Positions 17,384 to 26,564 of a stretch of 64,000 nucleotides of DNA are shown piece after piece; positions within the stretch are counted from its first letter, which is position 1, and every line of letters begins with the position of its first letter. The stretch spans positions 1-64,000 of IMG/VR virus record IMGVR_UViG_3300030333_006551. One strand, given 5' to 3'. This DNA is from a virus. The notes under the pieces were generated by a model that saw nothing but the letters and a program-made list of their open reading frames with translations, had not been told where the DNA came from and searched no databases. Made by a program: the position numbers and the translations under genes.

Positions 17384-19279
17384 GTGGAGCAAAAACTTTC
17401 GGATTATGTAATTAACTACCTTGGTGATCTGGGTATCGAGGATATTTTTCTTGTTTATGGAGCAGCGAATGGAGATCTTGTTGACGCATTTGTTAGGGCC
17501 GAAAAGACACGCTATGTTGCGGTAATGCATGAGCAAGGTGGTGGATTTGCTGCCGAAGGGTACGCAAAAATCTCTGGAAAGCCTGGAGTAGTTATCGTAA
17601 CAAGTGGACCAGGAGGTCAGAACCTCGTTACCTCTATGGGTAATTGCTTCTATGATTCCGTGCCTTGTGTGTTTATTACAGGTCAGATTAACTCTAAGTT
17701 CCTTCGCCCTTCCGAAGAAATCCGACAGATTGGATTCCAGGAAACAGACATGGTAGCTATTGCAGAGCCTGTCACTAAGTATGCGAAGATGATTACAGAG
17801 CCTGAAGAGATTAGATATGAGCTAGAGAAAGCTATTCACTTAGCCACTACTGGTCGCCCAGGACCCGTACATCTAGACATTCCTCTAAATATACAAAAGG
17901 CTATGGTTGATCCTGATAAGCTTATTGGGTTCAGTACACAGACTAACAACTCATATAATGAAGAAGTTATTCTTAAGCAAATAGATACCTACTTAGACGA
18001 TCTAGTCACTAGTGAGCGTCCTTGCTTGATGATAGGTAATGGGGTTCGTCTAGCAGGTGCTGAGAATGACATTCTGGACTTAGGGCGTAAGCTCAAGATT
18101 CCCGTATTTCCTACTTGGAACGCTCTCGATATTATTTGTTCTGACTACGAGTATTATGGTGGTAGAATCGGGACCTATGGTGGTGCTGGAAGAAACTTTG
18201 GAATCCAAAATACCGATTTACTATTAGCTATCGGTAGTCGGATTTCAGGGCGAATTACGGGCGGTAACATTCATAGCTTTGCTAGAGAAGCTAAGAAGTA
18301 TATGGTTGATGTAGACGAACCCGCGCTACAACCACACTTACAACAAGTGCCTTTTGATGAGTGTATTTTATCTGATGCCAAGCTGTTTATTAAACTGTTA
18401 ATGGATAGGATTGATGAGAGAAATATTACTATTCCTAATTTCGATTGGTGGGTTGATAAGGTTAAAGAGTGGAAAGTAAAGTACGACCCTGTAACTTCTG
18501 ATATGTTCGATGAGAGTGATATTGTTCACCCTTATGCTTTTATGCGTATTCTCTCAGAGGAGATGAACTCGGACGATATTCTTGCAGCAGATTGTGGGGG
18601 TAACATTGTAGTAACCAATCATGCTTTTGAAACTAAGACGGGTCAGAGGTATTTTACTAATAACGGCAACTCTCCTATGGGCTTCTCCTTTGCAGGAGCT
18701 ATGGGCGCATGGTTTGCTTCCGATAAAAAGCAAAATGTCGTTTGTGTTATTGGTGACGGTGGAATGAACATGAACATTCAGGAACTTCAAACTCTGAAAA
18801 ATTATGGAGTTAAGTTAAAGACGATTGTACTTAATAACAACATCTACGGGATCACTAAAGCTTACCAGGAAGTTAACTTTGAAGGTAGAAGCGAAGCCTG
18901 TGGGCCTAAGGGTTATAACCCTCCCGATTTTGTAAAAATTGCTAAAGCTTATGATATTGAGACTATCGAGATCAAAGAAGGTAAGTACGACAAAGTAAGA
19001 CACCAGATTAGAGAGCTTTTAGCAGCAGATGGGCCTGTTGTTTGTGATGTTAACTGCTTTGAATATCACACTTATGAGCCTAAGATTGTTGGGTGGGACA
19101 CGCCTATTGAAGATATGTATCCTTGGCTTCCAAGAGAAGAGTTCTTAGCCAACATGTATATTAAACCTTTGGAGTGTTCTGTTAATAGAGATGTATCTAA
19201 GAAACCTTCTGGATCCTCTGGTTTAGTTGAGAAGAAAGAAGAGAAGCATTCTGCTTTTGCGGAGTCGAACATTGCCTAA
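17384..19279 (+). CDS. TPP-dependent enzyme, acetolactate synthase (IlvB)-like
   Basis: A 631-residue protein with the three-domain plan of acetolactate synthase. MHEQGGGFAAEGYA contains the cofactor-activating Glu; VTSGPGGQN follows; the C-terminal TPP/Mg motif is IGDGGMNMN...NNNIYG. It starts with GTG on the base after the panB stop. The tail YEPKIVGWDTPIEDMYPWLP is not typical of biosynthetic IlvB but resembles TPP enzymes of O-antigen clusters, so a carboligase in branched-sugar synthesis is an alternative to acetolactate formation. Confidence 0.85.
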   Translation: MEQKLSDYVINYLGDLGIEDIFLVYGAANGDLVDAFVRAEKTRYVAVMHEQGGGFAAEGYAKISGKPGVVIVTSGPGGQNLVTSMGNCFYDSVPCVFITGQINSKFLRPSEEIRQIGFQETDMVAIAEPVTKYAKMITEPEEIRYELEKAIHLATTGRPGPVHLDIPLNIQKAMVDPDKLIGFSTQTNNSYNEEVILKQIDTYLDDLVTSERPCLMIGNGVRLAGAENDILDLGRKLKIPVFPTWNALDIICSDYEYYGGRIGTYGGAGRNFGIQNTDLLLAIGSRISGRITGGNIHSFAREAKKYMVDVDEPALQPHLQQVPFDECILSDAKLFIKLLMDRIDERNITIPNFDWWVDKVKEWKVKYDPVTSDMFDESDIVHPYAFMRILSEEMNSDDILAADCGGNIVVTNHAFETKTGQRYFTNNGNSPMGFSFAGAMGAWFASDKKQNVVCVIGDGGMNMNIQELQTLKNYGVKLKTIVLNNNIYGITKAYQEVNFEGRSEACGPKGYNPPDFVKIAKAYDIETIEIKEGKYDKVRHQIRELLAADGPVVCDVNCFEYHTYEPKIVGWDTPIEDMYPWLPREEFLANMYIKPLECSVNRDVSKKPSGSSGLVEKKEEKHSAFAESNIA

Positions 19280-20519
19280 CATTGATCCTAAATTTCTAAA
19301 GACTTTTGCACAAGAGGTGCAAAAGAATAGTGCCACGCTTAGAGGTTCTTTATATCGAACAGGAAAGGTACTTGATAATAAAGCAAATGTTTTATTTGAT
19401 AGTCTTAACGAATTATCCATTGTTCCTCCTGCCAAGGTAGGTATGTCTGTTGAGAATGCTATGAACCTACAAGACGCGGGACTTAATCTAAAATTTTACG
19501 GTTATTATCAAAGTTTGCTTACTTGGGTTATAGATGCTTATAAACTGGTAGATTCTATGCGTTCTTTAAAGTTATCTACTTTGGAGAACAAACCATTACC
19601 TATAATGATAGATAAGCTTTTAATGGAGGGAAAAGAAAGAGATTACGGGGACAAAAAGATATCTCTAATTGTTCCCTCCCGTGAGAGATTAGAACTATTA
19701 CTTCATTTTCTATACACAGCCTGTAAAAGAGCTAAGAGCATAAAAAATATTGAAATTATTTTGGTGGTGGACCATGATGATCATTCTGGTTTAGACACTA
19801 CTCCTTTACATGAGGTTCACAAAACCAACGGTTTAGCGTATCATGATTTTGTGGATGCATCTTGTGTAACTTATCGAGATAGGATTGAGTCCTTTTTAAA
19901 GAATACCTCTTATGGGGATTGTGTTAAGATTATTGATCGCGCTAGTTCTTCACAAAATAACAACGAGGAGTGTTATAACTTTGGTGCTAGTCATGCAACA
20001 GGGGATTTAATTTGGGCGTTGGGTGATGACTGCGAGATTCTAAATAATGACTGGGATGATACTATTCTAAAGCATTCTATGGAGTTTGAAGAGAGATTAA
20101 ATTACCTCTTCGGAGGCTCTGAATCAGACTGTGCTTATTATATAAAAGTAAGTGATGGCAGTCATGAAGGTGACTCTGGGAAAGCTTTGTCTGTCTGCGC
20201 TTTTCCTGTAATATCAAGAAGCAGCTATGACAAATTAGGTTTCTTAGCTTTGAGAGAATTTTATTGCTGGCTGGCTGATTTTGCACTCTATGAAGTCTAC
20301 TCTAACTCTAAGATACCTCGTATTTTTAATCTTTCTTCTGAAATCCAGGTAGCACATTACTCCCACCTCAGCACAATAGAAGAGAATAAAAGAGGCGAAG
20401 ATGACATAAATAGGAAGATAAACTTATATACTATGAATGCTGGATCTATGCAATATAAAGAGTTCATAGAAACAAGATTAGCTGTGCATGTCGCGGCTTT
20501 AGATGAAGGTGTAGAATGA
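19272..20519 (+). CDS. Glycosyltransferase, family 2-like with N-terminal helical extension
   Basis: About 415 residues. The first 130 are helical; then comes a GT-A domain: ISLIVPSRERLELLL, EIILVVDHDDH, and GDLIWALGDDCEIL with the DD metal site. The start is uncertain: the frame is open upstream, no ATG is usable, and TTG at 19272 (overlapping the TPP gene by 8 nt) or TTG at 19227 are the options. Confidence 0.75.
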   Translation: MPNIDPKFLKTFAQEVQKNSATLRGSLYRTGKVLDNKANVLFDSLNELSIVPPAKVGMSVENAMNLQDAGLNLKFYGYYQSLLTWVIDAYKLVDSMRSLKLSTLENKPLPIMIDKLLMEGKERDYGDKKISLIVPSRERLELLLHFLYTACKRAKSIKNIEIILVVDHDDHSGLDTTPLHEVHKTNGLAYHDFVDASCVTYRDRIESFLKNTSYGDCVKIIDRASSSQNNNEECYNFGASHATGDLIWALGDDCEILNNDWDDTILKHSMEFEERLNYLFGGSESDCAYYIKVSDGSHEGDSGKALSVCAFPVISRSSYDKLGFLALREFYCWLADFALYEVYSNSKIPRIFNLSSEIQVAHYSHLSTIEENKRGEDDINRKINLYTMNAGSMQYKEFIETRLAVHVAALDEGVE

Positions 20520-21442
20520 ATAAATTAAAACTATATGTGTATCCTAATGCTAAGGATCATGTTCATGATCAGGATCCCAAGTATATTAACTGTGTTCCGT
20601 TAAGTAAGAAAGGGTTAGAAGATCATTGTGAGTTAGTTGGGCCTGAAGAAGCTGACTACTTTTATATGGGTCAGTTTGCTGATGTGAACAATCGACCTAA
20701 CCCTGATGAGTTTCAGTATTTTGAGGGGAACGAAGAGAGGCACATAGTTGATCTTGAGGGAGAAGGAGGTATTCTTATTCCTGAGTGGTTGCATGGATCA
20801 ATCATAACCACCAACGGTCCTTTGAAGGAATATTCTCACATAAAAAAGCTGTTTGTTCGTCCTACTTTCTCACATCTCCTGCTGGACATAGTGAATGGTG
20901 AGCCTGAGCATTTCGAGATCCCAGAGGAAAGATCCTTTGGTTTTAAAGGACTACCTAATCATGCAGTACGGTATTTGTTGTTTAATTCTTTATACCAAAC
21001 GCAGAAACATTGGCATCTTCCAGTACATATTTACCCTAACAATGTTTGGGGTGGGCCTATGGTCGAAGGTTCGGATCTAAGGAAAGAATACACAAAGTTA
21101 ATGACCGACCACATATTTTCATTATGTCCTAGAGGGATAGGCATTGATAGTGTTAGAGTTATAGAGACTTGTTACTTTAATAGAGTGCCTATTATAATTA
21201 CAGATAAAGATTATTTCTTAGTGGGTGAGCATAAGGTTAATGTAGATGATTTTGCTTACAAGGTTTTAGTTCCTGATTTGTCAGAGCAAAATCTAATAGA
21301 TCAATTAACAGAGATATACGATAAGCCCAAGGAAGAAATAGAAGAAAAGTCAAATAATGCGAGGAAGTATTTTGATACGGTAATTAGAGATTACTTCGCA
21401 GACCCTACAAAAGAATTTATTGATTGGTTACATGGCAAGTAA
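20516..21442 (+). CDS. Exostosin-like glycosyltransferase (GT47)
   Basis: 308 residues. KLYVYPN opens the protein, and FSLCPRGIGIDSVRVIE with FNRVPIIITDKDY forms the exostosin donor-site signature, where a Glu contacts the nucleotide sugar. GT47 enzymes are best known from eukaryotes but occur in large DNA viruses and some phages. ATGA overlap with the preceding gene. Confidence 0.8.
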   Translation: MNKLKLYVYPNAKDHVHDQDPKYINCVPLSKKGLEDHCELVGPEEADYFYMGQFADVNNRPNPDEFQYFEGNEERHIVDLEGEGGILIPEWLHGSIITTNGPLKEYSHIKKLFVRPTFSHLLLDIVNGEPEHFEIPEERSFGFKGLPNHAVRYLLFNSLYQTQKHWHLPVHIYPNNVWGGPMVEGSDLRKEYTKLMTDHIFSLCPRGIGIDSVRVIETCYFNRVPIIITDKDYFLVGEHKVNVDDFAYKVLVPDLSEQNLIDQLTEIYDKPKEEIEEKSNNARKYFDTVIRDYFADPTKEFIDWLHGK

Positions 21443-22625
21443 AATATTTAATCCCAAAGCTAAGATATTAGCTAATGCTGATAGGGTACTTGATTTCTTC
21501 GAGCACGGTGTAGCCGCACCTATCCTGGTAGAAATTGATCCAAGTAATGCTTGCAACCATGGTTGCTATTTCTGTATCTCCTCATACATTCACCTTCCTG
21601 AATCAGTAGATTTGAAAACATTCGACAGGTCTATCATGACTAGGGATGTTCTGTTAGATGTCTGTAGAGATTTAATTGATCTGAACACTAGAGCTATCAA
21701 TTGGACAGGAGGTGGAGAGCCTACAATTAACCCTGCATTAAAAGAAGCAATCGAGTTTGTAGGTGAAACCTCAGATATTAAGATGGGAATATTTACCAAC
21801 GGAACCTTGTTGGATAAGTATGACCTTTTTGATACTTTTGTGGATCACATGACATGGGTTCGTTTTTCAGTTGATGCTGGAAGAGAAGAAACTTATAATT
21901 CGGTACGCAGAGTTAAAGGGGGACAAAACTGGAAGAAGATGCTAAGTAATCTTTCCAAACTAATTAAAACTAACAACGAAAAGGGTAAGAAGATTGATAT
22001 AGGTGTTGGTTTCGTTATCACTCCCGACACATACACAGAAATAGTAGACTTTGCTAAGGTTTTCGCTGAGTACGATGTTGATTACTGCCAATTTAAGCCT
22101 GAGATCGTTAATAGGGAACGCGAAGACGGTCAACAAAGGGAACAGGAGTTTTGGTATAATGAGGTAGAGCCTCTTCTTGAAGAAGCCAAGAGCATTCTAG
22201 GAAGTAAGTTTCAAATCAATGGGTATAAGCTTTCTGATTTAGAAGAAGATCCTGATCTTTATGGTAGAAGTTATGAAAAATGTTTGGGATCACAAATTCA
22301 GCCCTGTGTCGGAGCAGATGGTCATGTTTATGTTTGTACCAATCATAGAGGTTATGAAGAGTATAGTTATGGATCATTATATGAAAAATCTTTTCTTGAT
22401 ATCTGGGGGGATATGCAAAAGCGTCGAGAAGTTATGCATCGAATTGAAGAGGAAGAGTGTTTCTCTAATTGCACTCAATTGTGTAAACCTCATGAAAGCA
22501 ATAAAGCAATGTGGAAGTTGTACAATGAGTACAACGAAAGTGAAGATAAAGAAGTATACAAAAAGGATCTCCTTCAGTTAGGAGATATTCAGAAAAAGGA
22601 GATTACTCATCCTGAGTTTATTTAA
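21432..22625 (+). CDS. Radical SAM enzyme with SPASM-like C terminus
   Basis: A 397-residue radical SAM protein with CNHGCYFC (Cys41, Cys45, Cys48), TGGGEPTINP (SAM-binding GGE) and a cysteine-rich tail (KCLGSQIQPCVGADGHVYVC, CFSNCTQLC) fitting SPASM-type auxiliary cluster binding. Such enzymes modify peptides or sugars. Start ATG at 21432 overlaps the GT47 gene; an in-frame ATG lies 12 nt upstream. It precedes the ColD-like gene and could act on the same sugar. Confidence 0.87.
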   Translation: MASKIFNPKAKILANADRVLDFFEHGVAAPILVEIDPSNACNHGCYFCISSYIHLPESVDLKTFDRSIMTRDVLLDVCRDLIDLNTRAINWTGGGEPTINPALKEAIEFVGETSDIKMGIFTNGTLLDKYDLFDTFVDHMTWVRFSVDAGREETYNSVRRVKGGQNWKKMLSNLSKLIKTNNEKGKKIDIGVGFVITPDTYTEIVDFAKVFAEYDVDYCQFKPEIVNREREDGQQREQEFWYNEVEPLLEEAKSILGSKFQINGYKLSDLEEDPDLYGRSYEKCLGSQIQPCVGADGHVYVCTNHRGYEEYSYGSLYEKSFLDIWGDMQKRREVMHRIEEEECFSNCTQLCKPHESNKAMWKLYNEYNESEDKEVYKKDLLQLGDIQKKEITHPEFI

Positions 22626-22627
22626 TT

Positions 22628-23767
22628 ATGAAAAAAAGAATTGAATTTGGCGAATTAAGAATAGGCACAGAAGCAAAGATGAATCTTTTGGACTGTGTAT
22701 CCAAGGATTGGGCATCATCAGGGCCTAAAGTTAGAAAGTTTGAAGAGAAATGGGGCAAACTATTTAACTACAAGTACAACAAAGCTCTTAGCTCAGGCAC
22801 CGACGCAGTAATGAACTTAGTTAGCTCGCTGTATGAGTTTGGTGCAAAGCGAGGAGACGAGGTTATAGTTCCCGCTCTAAGTTTTATTGCAACTGCAAAT
22901 GCTGTTTCGATGGCTGGTTTTACTCCTGTTTTCGTAGATATCAAGAGAGACACTTTGAATATTGATCCTGATAAGATCGAAGCAGCCATTACACCTAAAA
23001 CCAAGGCAGTCTTAGTTGTTCACACAATGGGCGTTCCTTGTGAAATGGATAAAATTAAAGAGATAACAGATAAGCATGACCTAATGTTATTTGAAGATTG
23101 TTGTGAAGCTCACGGTGCCCAATACAATGATAACTACATTGGCACTTTTGGTGATGGGGCTGCATTTAGTTATTATGTGGCTCACTTAATTTGTTGTGGT
23201 GAGGGAGGTATGGTGTCTACCAATAATAAGGAGGTAGCTGAGGCTGTACATTCTACTCGCACTCATGGCAGAAAGAATGGGGATCTTTATTTCTCATTCG
23301 ATAGAATAGGCTACAACTCCAAGATGAATGACTTAGAAGCATCTCTAGGTTTAGAAGGAGTTGGTCAGTTTTGGCAGACATACCGAATTCGTAAGACACA
23401 TCTCTTTTATCTTCTTAAGGAAACTGCAAAATATCGTGAGTTCGCATACTTTAATGAACAGCCAGATGGCACAGATGTATGCCCTCATGGGTTTAGTGTA
23501 GTTCTAAAGGATGAAAAGTATAACATTAACCGTCTATGTGAGGTTTTAGATAATCATGATATTCATTGGAAGCGTAATTTTGGATCAACTCCAACACAAC
23601 ACAAGGCGTATGAATTTATGGGCCACAAGCTTGGAGATTTTCCTGAGTCAGAGTATGTTGGTACAAACGGAATCCATGTAGGGGTACACCAGTATCTAAG
23701 CATGGAGGATTTAGAAAGAATGGCAGCAGCCTTCTCTGAATTTTTTGAGGAATTAAATGAAGCCTGA
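22628..23767 (+). CDS. DegT/DnrJ/EryC1 PLP enzyme with His in place of Lys (ColD-like)
   Basis: A 379-residue fold-type I PLP enzyme. SSGTDAVMN, EDCCEAHGA (PLP-binding Asp157) and a GEGGM loop are typical of DegT sugar enzymes. At the usual Schiff-base lysine the sequence reads FSYYVAHLICCGEGG, so His186 replaces Lys. The same change marks sugar 3-dehydratases such as ColD and the CDP-hexulose 3-dehydrase E1, which make 3-deoxy sugars instead of amino sugars. A 3-deoxysugar product is therefore likelier. Ferredoxin supply from 1508 would suit the E1 type, though that is inference. Confidence 0.85.
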   Translation: MKKRIEFGELRIGTEAKMNLLDCVSKDWASSGPKVRKFEEKWGKLFNYKYNKALSSGTDAVMNLVSSLYEFGAKRGDEVIVPALSFIATANAVSMAGFTPVFVDIKRDTLNIDPDKIEAAITPKTKAVLVVHTMGVPCEMDKIKEITDKHDLMLFEDCCEAHGAQYNDNYIGTFGDGAAFSYYVAHLICCGEGGMVSTNNKEVAEAVHSTRTHGRKNGDLYFSFDRIGYNSKMNDLEASLGLEGVGQFWQTYRIRKTHLFYLLKETAKYREFAYFNEQPDGTDVCPHGFSVVLKDEKYNINRLCEVLDNHDIHWKRNFGSTPTQHKAYEFMGHKLGDFPESEYVGTNGIHVGVHQYLSMEDLERMAAAFSEFFEELNEA

Positions 23768-24104
23768 ATACCATAAGAAAGGATGGGGTTATGAGCTTTG
23801 GATCCATAACGATGATAAATACTGTGGAAAGCTTTTGTTTTTTGAGAAGGGTAAGAAGTGTTCATACCATTACCACAAGATAAAGGTGGAAACATTCTAT
23901 CTCCAATCAGGTAAGATGCTTATTAAGTATGGAAACATTGATGACATTGATGTTGCTTTTGAAAAGCTATTAACTCCAGGCGATGTATTCGAAATTCCCA
24001 GAGGGAGACGGCATCAGATGATTGCGTTGGAAGACAGTGAGTTATTTGAGTTCTCAACACAGCATTTTGAGGATGACAGCTATAGAGCAGTAAAAGGAGA
24101 TTAA
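23757..24104 (+). CDS. Cupin-domain protein
   Basis: 115 residues with both cupin motifs: CSYHYHKIKVETFYLQSG and TPGDVFEIPRGRRHQMIA. Similar to sugar isomerase-like cupins (mannose-6-phosphate isomerase type II or D-lyxose isomerase). The metal ligands His-His-Glu-His are visible. Overlaps the DegT gene by 11 nt; probably isomerises or senses a sugar phosphate. Confidence 0.8.
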   Translation: MKPEYHKKGWGYELWIHNDDKYCGKLLFFEKGKKCSYHYHKIKVETFYLQSGKMLIKYGNIDDIDVAFEKLLTPGDVFEIPRGRRHQMIALEDSELFEFSTQHFEDDSYRAVKGD

Positions 24105-24106
24105 TT

Positions 24107-24325
24107 ATGCCCGTATACAATTGGCATTGTAAAAGATGTGACATGGTTTTTGAGATATTCCAGACTATGACTGAGAGGGACGAAGAGCCTCCTACCCATT
24201 GTCCTGAATGTGATCCTGACATACTAGAAGAGGAGGGAACTCTTCATCAGGTACATTTTAGTGGGAGTCTTCCGAAGTTTAAAATTACTGGAGAAGGGGC
24301 TTACTACCCTGATCGAATGCAATGA
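24107..24325 (+). CDS. FmdB-type zinc-ribbon protein
   Basis: 72 residues. YNWHCKRCDMVFE and THCPECD form the CxxC...CxxC ribbon of FmdB family proteins. The tail (KFKITGEGAYYPDRMQ) has the usual FmdB C-terminal Tyr motif. Stop overlaps the next ATG (ATGA). Role unknown. Confidence 0.8.
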   Translation: MPVYNWHCKRCDMVFEIFQTMTERDEEPPTHCPECDPDILEEEGTLHQVHFSGSLPKFKITGEGAYYPDRMQ

Positions 24326-24663
24326 TTGATTTAGATGACCCGCCCCCGCCGTGGAGAGCGGCAATAAAAGAATCACAAAAATCACAACACCGATTTAAAA
24401 TCGGGGCAGCCATAGCAAAGGGTAACAAGGTGTTAGTTAAAGCTCATAACACCAGAAAGACGCATCCCGTGTATGGGTCTGGAGAATATAATACTCTTCA
24501 TGCTGAGAGTCATGCTATTTATAAGGCAATTAGATCTGGGATTGATCTAGTTGGGACCACTATATACATTTACAGGCACAACAACAACTTAGCCAAGCCT
24601 TGTCCGTGTTGTATGGGTTTAATTCATAAGCATGGTATTAAAAAAATAGTATATAGTGGGTAA
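24322..24663 (+). CDS. Cytidine/dCMP deaminase family protein
   Basis: 113 residues with zinc motifs LHAESHAIY (HAE) and KPCPCCMGLI (PCxxC). Length is short for dCMP deaminase and there is no allosteric insert, so a cytidine or guanine deaminase-type activity is possible. A second, more typical dCMP deaminase is at 31615. Confidence 0.8.
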   Translation: MIDLDDPPPPWRAAIKESQKSQHRFKIGAAIAKGNKVLVKAHNTRKTHPVYGSGEYNTLHAESHAIYKAIRSGIDLVGTTIYIYRHNNNLAKPCPCCMGLIHKHGIKKIVYSG

Positions 24664-24668
24664 TAATT

Positions 24669-25229
24669 ATGAGTAACTTTTTTGGAACGGGAGCCGCAGC
24701 AACGAGCGAGTTTTTTCCTCCTGACGATAGACTTCTCTATGGGTCTTGCTGCAAAAAAACTGATATTCGTGTTACAGCAGACACTAATCCAGATGGGGAA
24801 GGAGGAGAAGGACCAGAAGTTCATTACTCTTGGGTTGCCAGGGTGTCATGTTCTTGCTATATGGATTTTTATGTAGACACGACCATGCATCGAGTGTATC
24901 GTGACACCAAAACTTGCCCTAAAGACATAGGGAGTAGAGGTTTAAGTCGATCCACTGCTAACGAAAGTACTTTTTATTATAGAAAGACAACTTACGATCA
25001 TTGTTGCTATGGGTGTACTTCTCCTGAATTTCGTATTCTGCCTCATAACCCCAATGTTGCAGGTGAGCCTCTTCCGTCCTGTGAATGTGAAAGATTACAT
25101 GTGGCAGAAGAGGAAGGAACTGTAATAGAGCCTTGGAGAGGCTTAGATGATGTAGAAAGCACCTGTGAGTCGATAGTTGAGGGGGTTGCCTCCCGTGCTG
25201 TCGCTGGAGCATCATGTTCCGATTGTTGA
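24669..25229 (+). CDS. Cysteine-rich protein, FFGT family member 3
   Basis: 186 residues, 13 cysteines in pairs (CC, CSC, CC, CEC, and CSDC at the C terminus). Starts MSNFFGTGAA, nearly the same as the gene at 2663. Predicted beta-rich with no signal or membrane segment. It stands alone between the sugar cluster and uvsX. Function unknown. Confidence 0.78.
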   Translation: MSNFFGTGAAATSEFFPPDDRLLYGSCCKKTDIRVTADTNPDGEGGEGPEVHYSWVARVSCSCYMDFYVDTTMHRVYRDTKTCPKDIGSRGLSRSTANESTFYYRKTTYDHCCYGCTSPEFRILPHNPNVAGEPLPSCECERLHVAEEEGTVIEPWRGLDDVESTCESIVEGVASRAVAGASCSDC

Positions 25230-25291
25230 TTGATATCCGCAAAAGTCAAATCATTTAGGTAATATACAGAGGACTAAATAAGTCAAATGTC

Positions 25292-25297
25292 TATAAT
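25292..25297 (+). promoter_or_regulatory. -10 box of uvsX-like gene
   Basis: TATAAT five bases before the ATG at 25303, so the transcript would start at or just beside the start codon. No RBS is present between. AAGTCAAAT (25270-25278) and AAAAGTCAAAT (25241-25251), copies of a motif repeated at 40.6-41.4 kb, lie just upstream in place of a -35 box. Confidence 0.6.
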
Positions 25298-25302
25298 AGT
25301 AC

Positions 25303-26289
25303 ATGGATCAAGCTGTACTTAAAAGACTAAAAAACGCTGGCTTACTGTCGGAACAAGTCCCCGATCTGGGGTTCGTATCTACTGGGAACTACGCTCTCAA
25401 TAAGATCATCTCAGGAGATTACACTAAGGGCATCCCGATTGGGATGATTACTCAATTCCATGGTGAGTCTTCTACAGCAAAGACTGTTTTTGCTACGCAC
25501 ATTTTAAAAGAAGCTCAGGTTAAGGGTTATTATTCTATCCTTGTTGATAGTGAGAATGCATACAACTCAGAGTTTGCACAAAGTTTAGGTATAGATCCTA
25601 AGAAATTAATCTACTCTGCACCAGAGACCCTAGAGGATAGTTTTCAAGTTCTTGAAGATACTATTCTGGCTATTAGGGAGACTGACCCTGATACGCCTAT
25701 TGTTGCTGCATATGATAGTATTGCTGTGTCTCCTTCTAAAGCTGAGTATGAGGCTGATAGTTATGAAGGGAATAATATGCAGGGAGCAGTAAGGGCAAAG
25801 GCTACGGGTGCTTGTCTTAGAAAGATTAACCCTTTGTTGCGTAAGCATAAGGTTGCTTTGGTTGTAATTAACCAAATTAGGAATAAAGTTGGAGTAATGT
25901 ACGGTAATCCTGAGACGATGGCAGCAGGAGGTAAGTCTTTAGAGTATTACCTAGGAGTTAATCTTAAGTGCGTGTCTAACAAGACCAGCGATCTCATAAA
26001 GGATGATAACAAGAATGTTATTGGCATTATGGGTAGAGTTAAGAACACAAAGAACAAATGCTCAATCCCATTCAAGGAGTGCGAATTTGAGCTTGTATAT
26101 GATAAGGGCTTGAACCCCTATGCAGGGTCGCTCAAGCTGCTAGAGGCTGATGGCCTCATCTCCCGTTCGGGAGCTTGGTACTCTGTAGTAGGCACAGACA
26201 AGAAATTCCAGTCTAAGGACTTTCAAGATCTGTTGCAAGCCGAAGATTCACAAGAGTTTGCGCCGATACGAAAATTATTTCAAAATTAA
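25303..26289 (+). CDS. uvsX: RecA-family recombinase, UvsX-like
   Basis: A 328-residue strand-exchange protein for recombination-dependent replication and repair. Walker A is HGESSTAKT (Gly54-Thr61), followed by YYSILVDSENAY, IVAAYDSIAV (Walker B) and the loop with VVINQIRNKVGVMYG, as in RecA and UvsX. Slightly shorter than T4 UvsX. It lacks a visible Shine-Dalgarno, in keeping with the leaderless layout. Confidence 0.92.
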   Translation: MDQAVLKRLKNAGLLSEQVPDLGFVSTGNYALNKIISGDYTKGIPIGMITQFHGESSTAKTVFATHILKEAQVKGYYSILVDSENAYNSEFAQSLGIDPKKLIYSAPETLEDSFQVLEDTILAIRETDPDTPIVAAYDSIAVSPSKAEYEADSYEGNNMQGAVRAKATGACLRKINPLLRKHKVALVVINQIRNKVGVMYGNPETMAAGGKSLEYYLGVNLKCVSNKTSDLIKDDNKNVIGIMGRVKNTKNKCSIPFKECEFELVYDKGLNPYAGSLKLLEADGLISRSGAWYSVVGTDKKFQSKDFQDLLQAEDSQEFAPIRKLFQN

Positions 26290-26290
26290 C

Positions 26291-26319
26291 TTGAAACTAC
26301 ATAGTTAATCCCCTATAAT
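26291..26319 (+). promoter_or_regulatory. Sigma70-type promoter, leaderless layout
   Basis: TTGAAA (26291-26296), 17 bp, TATAAT (26314-26319), then 6 bases to the ATG at 26326. The expected start site is the A of the start codon. Located just after the uvsX stop. Confidence 0.8.
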
Positions 26320-26325
26320 ATTGCG

Positions 26326-26553
26326 ATGGAAAAAAACAACACATTCGATTTCTTCACCAGCCTGATAGATCAGGCATTCAACAAGGCGTTCGGTAAGGAC
26401 GAGCTTATTGAGGAGCCTGAAACCCAAGACCTCCCTTATAGTAGCATTGAAGAGTATACCCAGCAGACGGGTAAACGATTCAGACTTACTAAAGAGGAGA
26501 AAACTTTGGGTCTGACTAGAGAAGAAGCCTTTTATTTACGATTTAAAAACTAG
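26326..26553 (+). CDS. Small hypothetical protein
   Basis: 75 residues, charged, with EEPETQDLPYSSIEEYTQQTGKR cut short here to its gist: an acidic middle and a LTREEAFYLRF end. Made from a predicted leaderless mRNA (TATAAT 6 nt before ATG, no RBS). Not recognised. Confidence 0.6.
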   Translation: MEKNNTFDFFTSLIDQAFNKAFGKDELIEEPETQDLPYSSIEEYTQQTGKRFRLTKEEKTLGLTREEAFYLRFKN

Positions 26554-26564
26554 GAGATTTATTT

